From positions 2,916,001-2,980,000 of the forward strand of contig NC_087068.1 in the NCBI RefSeq assembly GCF_963678635.1: a stretch of 64,000 nucleotides of DNA, read 5' to 3'. The notes below the pieces were generated by a model. The model saw only the letters and a list, made by a program, of their open reading frames with translations. It did not search any database and was not told the origin of the DNA. This stretch comes from Symsagittifera roscoffensis (Eukaryota; Xenacoelomorpha; Acoela; Convolutidae). Position numbers and translations under genes: made by a program. The stretch's first letter is position 1, and the number at the start of each line of letters is the position of its first letter. This document shows, one piece after another, positions 20,350 to 29,300 of the stretch.

Positions 20350-23300
20350 TCAAATTTAAAAAAAAATTCCTTTTTTTTAGATTTATTTTTTTAATGTTAT
20401 TACTGTTCCATAGACCTTAAGAGGCAGTCGGAACATTCAAGGCCTCGCCCTTAAACGAGCACTTTTGTTTGTCTTACATGTTATTTTTCCGATTTTCGAA
20501 GAAAACGGAATATTTATGTTCGGTGTGGTTTTCAATTTCAATTTCAATTTCATTTTTGAAAATCTTATGTAACGTTGTCATAATGCATTAAAATTTGACA
20601 TGGTGAACAAGTCGACAACTGTGAACAGATTTGTTCTTCATACTTTACATCGTAACATCACGCATTTAGCCATAATAACACGTAACACAAACATAAAACT
20701 CGGTATTTTGAAAGGGGGGACTGGAAAAGAGCCCAAAATTGTTCCAACTTAAAATTCGGCTAGCTAATTAGTGGTGGTATTGATATTGTCTAAAATTTAT
20801 AGGTTTTCAATATTTTATTTTCGCAAAAACTATTCATTATGAATTAAGGGACTGTCGGAAGATTCAGGGCTTTGCCCTGATATACGATCAGTCTTGTTTT
20901 AGCTGAATGCGTAATGTAAAGAGGAAGGGTATGACAAACAAATGTGCGCACAATGGTTAAATTGTTCGCCATGCAAATTTTCATCACATTATGACAACGT
21001 TAAAACTGTTTTTCAAATATTGAGGGGGAGTGGAAAAGAGACTTGGCTTCTTATTTTGGCTCTTTTTCCTTTTCCCCCCCACCTCACACGACCTTCAATA
21101 TATTAGTTTAACGAGTGGTTTTACAAGGTTGAGTATGAAGACCAAATATGTTTGTCGTGGCCCTATTAGTCTGTATTTTTCTTTGTTTTGCTAAAGAATT
21201 TTTTGGGTTCTTCACCACTCTGCCAAAAGTTACTGTTCAAAAACCGGCTCCTTTCCATTCAAAAACCGGCTCTTGTTCGAAAAACGGCTCGCAGACACCT
21301 TTTATTCTTAGACTTTTGTTCGTTGAAAACAAAAAAGTCCTCTTAAATAGATTTTGTAGATTGAATCAAAGAGGGGGCTGGAAAGGAGCCCGAAAAGTTT
21401 TTTTTTGGAATTGTAACCCCCAGAATATTAGACACGCCAAGATACCAAAATGACAGTTTGACGGGTTTATATGTGTTGTTACGTGAAGAAACACACAAAT
21501 AATTTGATGCATTACAAAAAATGAGAACCTTTACGTGCTAAAAAATCTTTTTTAAGCTATTTTTTGTACGACCTTTAAAAGAAAAAAATATTTCATTCAG
21601 CAAATGACAATGTTTTTAAAGTGTAACCCGGAAACATGTGTTATGCCTTTGGTTGCTGAAATGGAGAGCTGAAAGGCACAAATTTTGTCAAGTTCTGTGG
21701 CGGAGCACTTCTTCTGAGGAACTTAGGTGAATGCTTGCTTCTTTTCCACTTTTCACCCCATATTTTAAATATCTATTTTATAATTGTTTCGAGGGGCCAT
21801 GTAAACATCCTCTTCACAAAGCCGTTTGGGGGGGGGGGGGGACGATGTTAACTTGATTCTGGTTGCGAATTTTCAACCAATCAGAATAGAACATTTTACA
21901 AGCAGCTCTCAGCAAGTTTCAATTTGATTGTACGGTGTGGTAGAAGATCTTAATGTGGTCTAATTAAGGATGGGAACTCTGAAGCATTATGACGGTAAAA
22001 TACTTCTTAAAAATTGAAATTGAAAGATACCCGGGTTGACCTGCATACACCGAAAATGCTTATCATACAATTCCATACAACAAAAATCATTGGCTCTTTT
22101 CCAGTTTCCCCTCCCCCCTTTGTTAAATTACAAAAAGAGATGTTCAAAAATTGTTCACACGGCAATTTTCATGTTAGAAATGTTGTGAAAATTTGTACAG
22201 CTGTTCGCGCTGACACGTTTTAATGCAGTTTATAACATTAAAAATTGTTTTAAAAAGACTTTCATGTAATGAATTTCAGAAAAAATGAAAGGGGGGAAAC
22301 TGGAAAAGAGCCAAACCATTATCATACAAATCCATACATCAAGTGTATGGAGAAAACATTTGTCATACAATTTTCATACAGTGGTAAAAACGGCAGATCA
22401 ATATAAAATAAATTCCAGAAACGTTTTCGACATAAAAGTCATCATCAGCCAATCTAAAAAACAAAGCACCTGTAAAACCGGAATGGAAATAGATGTGTAG
22501 AAATTACAAAAATATATAAAAACTAACATTAAAAAGAATATGAAAATAGCATCAGTTAAGACCCGAGTTAGTCATGTGACTAAAACAAACGGACTTAGAA
22601 AACCTCACAACTTGACTGTGAGATACCGCTGCCGGTATTCCTCGCGCGTGTTGAGGAATACACTTTCGAAAAACAGTAGAAAAAAATTAAACCATTTTTG
22701 CGGCTTTTTGAGAACAGTTGAACAGACTGGTGACAAAAAAAACTGATTTAAAATAATTTTTTTGAAAAAAATGCTTTCCATACAATTTCCATATATGGAA
22801 ATTGTATGACTAGCATTTTTGATGGCGACACAAAAATTTTTTTTTAAGTAATTTTGAAAATTTTCCCCACAATTTTTTGTTTTTTTTTTTTCAACCGCAA
22901 ATCGAATTTTGCACGCAAACAAAGATTTTCCGAAAAATTTTTTTTTGCATGCAAAATTTAATTTTTTGTGTGCATAACTTAGTCCTGGATACGATAATAA
23001 TGGCTTGAGTAACCAAGTTCTTTGGCACTTATGTTCGGTTGCAAAAACAACCCAAAATTTTTCAGAAAGTAAATTTAGAAACAAAAAACAACTTTTTGGT
23101 TTATGGAGAAAATACCTATCATACAATTTCCATTTATGGGAAAATGTTTATTAAAGAGTTTTCATACAATTTTTTGTACGTATTGAATTGTATGAAACTG
23201 TATGAAAAAAATTTACCATTTATGAGAATTGTATGGTAAACATTTTTGTTCAACCCGTGTGGCGGTGGAGTTGAAACGGTTTGAAAGCTTGTAATCTCAA

Positions 23301-26300
23301 AAAAGTTCTTTTTGTACTTTCATCCCACTTGAATTTTAGTGCTCCCAGTTTTCAAGTGTGCTAGGGCAAAAATTGTGGGCTCTTTTTTTCCTTACCTTTT
23401 GTTAAACTAGTTTTTTTTAAATGATTTTGAAATGTGGGGTAAAAGTGGAAAAAGCCAAAATGTTTGTGTGAAAAAACTCATGTCAAAGATATTTTTTCCT
23501 GTTGGAAACTGAAAAAGAGCTTACTTTTGTAAAATTTTGCCTGAAAATCTGAACGAGCCCGCGTTTTGTAGAGTCCTTATGAAAACAGGCTGCTATTTTT
23601 GTGCAAAATCACTTACCGTTTAAATCATTTTTCATTTAGTGAGTATTGATTCGATTCTGTTAATGTTTGAATTGATAACGCAAACTTTTTGATGACGCGA
23701 CTCGGGAGAAAAATTTTGTGCGATTTGAAACCAAACCAAAACCGAGCTTTCACACTTTTGCAAAACCTCAAATCCGACTACTCGAATTGATGAACAATTT
23801 GGCTCTTACCAGAATACCGAAACTGATCTAGACCAGATGAGCGGGAACTATTACTAAGCTGAACCGGCCGAAAAAGCAACAAAACCGATACGTGAACTAG
23901 CCGAAAGATGACTTGGTCTAAATAACCGAAACAAGCCAAATAAGCTGATCAATGGAAATCCGGAAAGGTTTACTAAGTATGGTCCAGTTGTTGCCATTGT
24001 AGAGAAGACACCGTTCATGCTAAGGAACTCAATTTGCAACCATTTGAAGTAGCCCTGAAAAGTACCACTGCCAACTACCCCAGTGAGCAGCCGACAAACT
24101 GAAACTCAGCAGTCCAATAACTCGGAAGCCGACAATCCAAAAGGCCGTTTGCTCAGAGGGCCGGCAACTCTGAAAGCCGAAATGCAGTGATTCCTTTTGG
24201 ACCTTGGTGGATATTTGGTCTAAAACCCGGTGAACTTTTTGTCCCTGCAAAAATTTGTAAGACCGAACCTGAAATTTTGCAATTAAAGTTCAGCTATCAT
24301 TTTGTGTTATATTTTACTCATAAAAGTGCAAATTTTTTTGATAATAAAGGCTATAATAACTTATACTATGTACTTAATGCAAACTGACAAAAAACCGTAC
24401 TAGAATTGTAACAGTTCAGTTACAACCATGTACCCTAATACATCAGTCGAGCTTGAATCCGAAAACTTTTGTGTGTCAAAAAAAATTTCCTAAAAAGTTT
24501 TAGTTACTGTTTTCAAAAAAAAAATTAGAAAAAAATATACCAACTTTTCCCAGACAGAGTTTTTTTTCTTTTGATCGAAGCTGGATCAAAACCAAAAAAA
24601 AAACATTTTTTCCTATTCTCCTATTTGATTGTTGATACCGTCAATCGAGTCGAACATGTTTTATTAGTGACTCCCTACTTCGGTTTTTTCTATTAGTTGG
24701 TAAAAATTTTTAAAAAAATGCTCGATTCGTCGTTTTTTGCCCGCATGCCGCTGTGACCCTAAACACTTCCATTCCAACGTAACGCCGTATCCTAAAACAA
24801 ATAAAACTTCCCTGTTAAGGTATACACGACCGCACCCAAACGTTAACGGAACCTTGTACACTCATGGTCAAAGGCTAAAAAGTTACTTTAGCCATAAAAA
24901 GTTCTTTTTTTCACGCATAAAAAGTATATCAATTAATTGCGCTCAGTTGATCACCTTTGAAACAATCGTATCATTCATCCAGCGCTGTCAATGGTATTCA
25001 AAATTACCGCTAATTCTCTCCATCGCCCCATAAAACTTTACCACTAAAACTACAAAAACGCTTCGATGACGTTTTTAAAACAAAACCAGGTCTTAGTGTT
25101 ATTTTGAACGCAAGCAATCGTCAAAATACTGTCCAATATTTTTCCAGTAACTCCGCAAAGTGTTTAGTATAAAGAAAGTGATAGCAAGGCAGGATGTTAT
25201 CATGTTTTTGGATGCACGCTCCCTCTTGCTTTAAGTGTATAACAGCGTCAAAGGCGCCTTCGGAAAAACTTTGAGTTTGGTCTATTAAAAGTTATTGTTG
25301 GAGAAAACTACTAAGATGAGGACTTTTAGAAACTTTGTTAAGTAGAATTGAGTGAGAAAGGGTTTCATACCCCGTCGCTCCCCTCAGAACGCTAATAATT
25401 GTTAAATGAATGGCCACCTTTTCAGTGATCTCTGCCAGACATTGCTTCTTTGATTCGAAAAACACCTCTTTGGAACTGGAGGGAACTGGCTATGTTCTGG
25501 TGGGTAAAGCGAACAAACTGGACAGCGAAGGCTCCATCGCATTCGACCTGTATCAGCATGCGAGGAAACATAGCAACCCCAATGCAGATGTGGCTGTTAT
25601 TTACCTACCAAAGGCTGTCTACTTCAACGACAAAGTCAACAAGATTGACCTTCCCAAGAACTCCAATCAGGTATTACTATTTCTAACTTTTTATTTTTTT
25701 AGAGAAATTTTATTTACCCACGTTCAGGGTACTTATTCAAGCTAAGTCAAACCCATTATCAAAATAGCTGGGTCTCAACTGCAGTTCTCCGTGATGAGCT
25801 GAACAGCTCGTGTATTGGTCCTTTCCGTTGTGGATAAATGGTCTTAATTAAAAGCAGAGAAGAAAAGCATCATAATGTGTGTCAAAAGCAGAACGGAATC
25901 TTAATCTTTTGCTGGGTTTCAGGAATTTCGGAGTGGAATATATATGCACTGAAAGCTCAAAGAAGTAGTGAAAAAGCGTTTATAAAATTATTCCCAAACT
26001 CAAATTGGCATATTCAGCTAACTGATCCTTTTGGTTTTCTTTCAGCATGCAACTTTTTGAATAAATTTTCTAAATTATTAACAAACTAGTGATCCTTTTT
26101 CCTTTATTATTTTTTCTCAAACTCAACGACACCCCCCCCCCCCCGCCCGCCTCCACCTCACACAGGCATCAATCTTCTGGTGTAACGAGTGGTCTTACTG
26201 AGATAGGTATGAAGACTGAAAATGTTTTTCATTAGCTACTTAATTAGCCTGCCAGTTTTCAAAACGATCAAATCTTGCAAACAAAAGTTTAACTGGTAAA

Positions 26301-29300
26301 AACTCACAGGTTAGGGGAAAATAAAAAAGAGCCCATTATTATTATTATTATTATAACTTAGTATAACAATAAGAAATGAAACTTCAAGTAATATTGCCTC
26401 ACAGAAGCCCCACTATGGAGACCCAGTGTCTGCGGTGGGGTGGGGCAAAGCATGTGGCTCAAATAAGAAGAAGTTGGAGGGCAGACTGTGCATTCCTGGA
26501 GAGGACTCCCAAAACTACAAACCAACCATCATGCAGGTCACTTCTCAGTTGTGTAGTTCTTGTTATTGTTCCGACTTTCGATACAAAAGTAACGGAATAA
26601 TTGTGCTCGGGGTAGGTTTTTTTTTCTTCAGACAAATTTCGACTTTTTAACTAGCCACTTTTGATGAGATTTTTGAAAGATATTGTTGTCCTGAGCTTAT
26701 ATTTGAAAATATATTTCACCTGTGATTATTTTTCATAAAGTTATGAGGGTTTAAAGATTGCCATTATGGCCATTTTGACCAATTTGGGACAATTAACGCG
26801 CAATTTAATCCGTCGTATAAACCGTTTCAAATTGGTTGAACGAAGCTTATTTGCCATTATTGATTTGTTACAAGGAGCGAAATCTAACTTTTTGTACTTT
26901 ATATGGCGTGTGGGGGGATGATTTAAAAAAAATCAAATTTTAGAAGAAAAAAAATTTCATTTTGTTTTATGAAATTTATTTTTTTAAATGTTATTACTGC
27001 ACCATAAAACCTTAAAAGGCAGTCGGAACATTCAGGGCTTCACCCTGATACGAGCAGTCTGTTTGTACTTTTTATGGCGTGTGGGGGGATGATTTTCATT
27101 AAAAAAAATTCAAATTTTAGAAAAAAAAATTTATTTTATTTTTTTTTCATTTGTTTTTTTTTTATGTATTACTGCTATGTATTTATGTATTATGTATTTA
27201 TTTTTTATGTATTATGTAAACCTTAAAATGCAGTCGGAACATTCAGGGCTTCGCCCTAATACGAGCAGTCTTGTTAGTTATTAATAATTATTGTTCCGAC
27301 TTTCGGTACGAAAGTAACGGAATATTTGTGCTCGGGGTGGGCTTTTTTTCTTCAGACAATTTTCAACTGTTTAACTAGCCATTTTTGACAGAATTTTTGA
27401 AAGATATTGTTGTCCTGAGCTCATATTTGAAAAGGTATTTCACCTGTGATTATTTTTCGTAGAGTTATGAGGGTTTAACGATTGCCATTTTGGTCATTTT
27501 GAGCAATTTGGGACAATTAACGCGCGATATAATTCGCGCTATTAACGCGTGAGCGGAGATTTAATCCGTCTTATAAATCGTTCCAAATTTGTTGAACGAA
27601 GCTTATTTGCCATAATTGATTTGTTACAAGGAACGAAATCTCTCTTTTTGTATTTTATATGGCGTGTGGGGGGATGATTTTCATAAAAAATTTCAAATTT
27701 TAGAAAAAAAAATTTCATTTGATTTTATTTCATTTCATTTTTTATGCTATTACTGCTGCTCCATAAACCTTAAAAGGCAGTCGGAACATTCAGGGCTTTG
27801 CCCTGATAGGAGCAGTCTTGTAATAATTTCAAACCTTCTCTTGAAATTTGACTTTTCAAGTACACCCAACTATCCTTCTAGTGCCCAACTAATGTCCAGA
27901 TACTTGAGCATTTTTGTTATTATTATAATAATTGTTCATAATTATTAAAGATATAAAAGCTCCCTTCAAGAACGGCTATCAAAAAGTTAAAATTTGGATT
28001 CTCTTCCATTCCCCCTTTGATTGTTTCTGCAATTCAACTTACGAAAGCTTATTCAAAATGAATTTCGATGTTCTAAATTGCATTAAAACGTGTCGACATG
28101 AACAAGTGAATGCATTTTTACATTTATTACGTTTACATGCAAATTGCTGTATGGACAATTTTTTTTTTGAGAAAAAAATTTTAAAAGTAATTTTACAAAC
28201 GGGTGAGAAAGTGGAAAGGAGCCGAAATTTGTCTCAAGAAAAACACCACAAACATTCCATCCTTTCTTGGAAAAGTGGGCTTACAACTGGTCATTAGTTT
28301 CAAAAGTTTTGCAATATCTTTTACCTTGCATGTATCTAATCTAAATCAATCACCTGCTGTATAAGCCGTAAAACCGCATCAAATCCAATTAACATAAAAA
28401 AGCTAAATTCTGACCAATTGGATAATTCAATTTTCCAATCCCTTGTATTAAATATTTTAGTAAACTCTAAGTTACTCATATTTCCGTTCTCGATAACTTA
28501 ACAGAGTTCCCAATGATGATCGTCACAGAAATTTTCATTCCGATTATAATTTCTTACCATCTCCCTTCACAACCACAGCCTACTTGCTTTGCAAACTACT
28601 TGAAGTTTTTCATCCTCTATAATCCGCGGTTTTTATTGCAATCATTGGCCCAAACATCACCGGAAAGTTTGCCGACACTAGATGAGCTACGCCATCGCTT
28701 AATAGAAATAATTCTGTCAAAAATATTTAGTTTTCCTATTATTTTTACCAACATAAGTTTGTTCTTTTTACTAACATAAATTAACTTTATTCCGTTGTTA
28801 TGAACAATGTTTAGCACATAAAATAAATGCCGACAAACCTAATTAATCACCTAGCAATTTTGGGCCGTACACCACAAAATACCCAAAAAAGGCGTTCTTT
28901 TCTTTTTCTTAAAAAAAACGTGATTTCTGGCTTTTTAGGAGGTGGACATGTTGATCAAGGAAGACACATGTATAACAGACCAGTTCAACCACCACTCGAA
29001 GGAGTACGAGGAACTGCGGCTGTGTGCGGGGGGCAAGAATGCGGAGGGGGAGCACAAGGACATCTGTCAGGGGGACTCGGGGGGACCACTGGAGTGTCTG
29101 TGGCAAGGCTAGTGAACCAATATTTGACCCCTTTTTTTGGACACAAACCACAACCGAAAGTTACGTAGTTTTTGTAGCACAGCTTTAGTTGCGTAATTGT
29201 TACAGTTGCTACTCAAATTTTAAATAAATCATAAAATTTTTGGCTGGTTGATACTTCAACTAATTGATGTTCAAGCAATGAAATATACATGTAGTTGCAT

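Noticed and set aside
21148-21453. 101-codon frame beginning with a signal-peptide-like MFVVALLVCIFLCF, considered as an alternative protease first exon
   Set aside because: Its start is the repeat word GACCAAATATGTTTGTCGTGGCC found at five other places, and it has no activation motif or suitable donor.
23854-24250. GC-richer patch in intron 2 considered as an exon or retroelement piece
   Set aside because: Both strands give only unrelated short frames; the composition comes from degenerate GCCGAAA-type repeats.
24664-25033. Overlapping frames on both strands around 24.7-25.0 kb
   Set aside because: No recognisable domain, no consistent splice sites, and composition like the surrounding intron.
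29107-29116. A conventional GT donor (CTA-GTGAAC) for protease exon 5
   Set aside because: It would leave the frame ending in TA and shift exon 6 out of the S1 reading; the GC donor keeps the conserved GKTGRKYLCGLSSMGY continuation.
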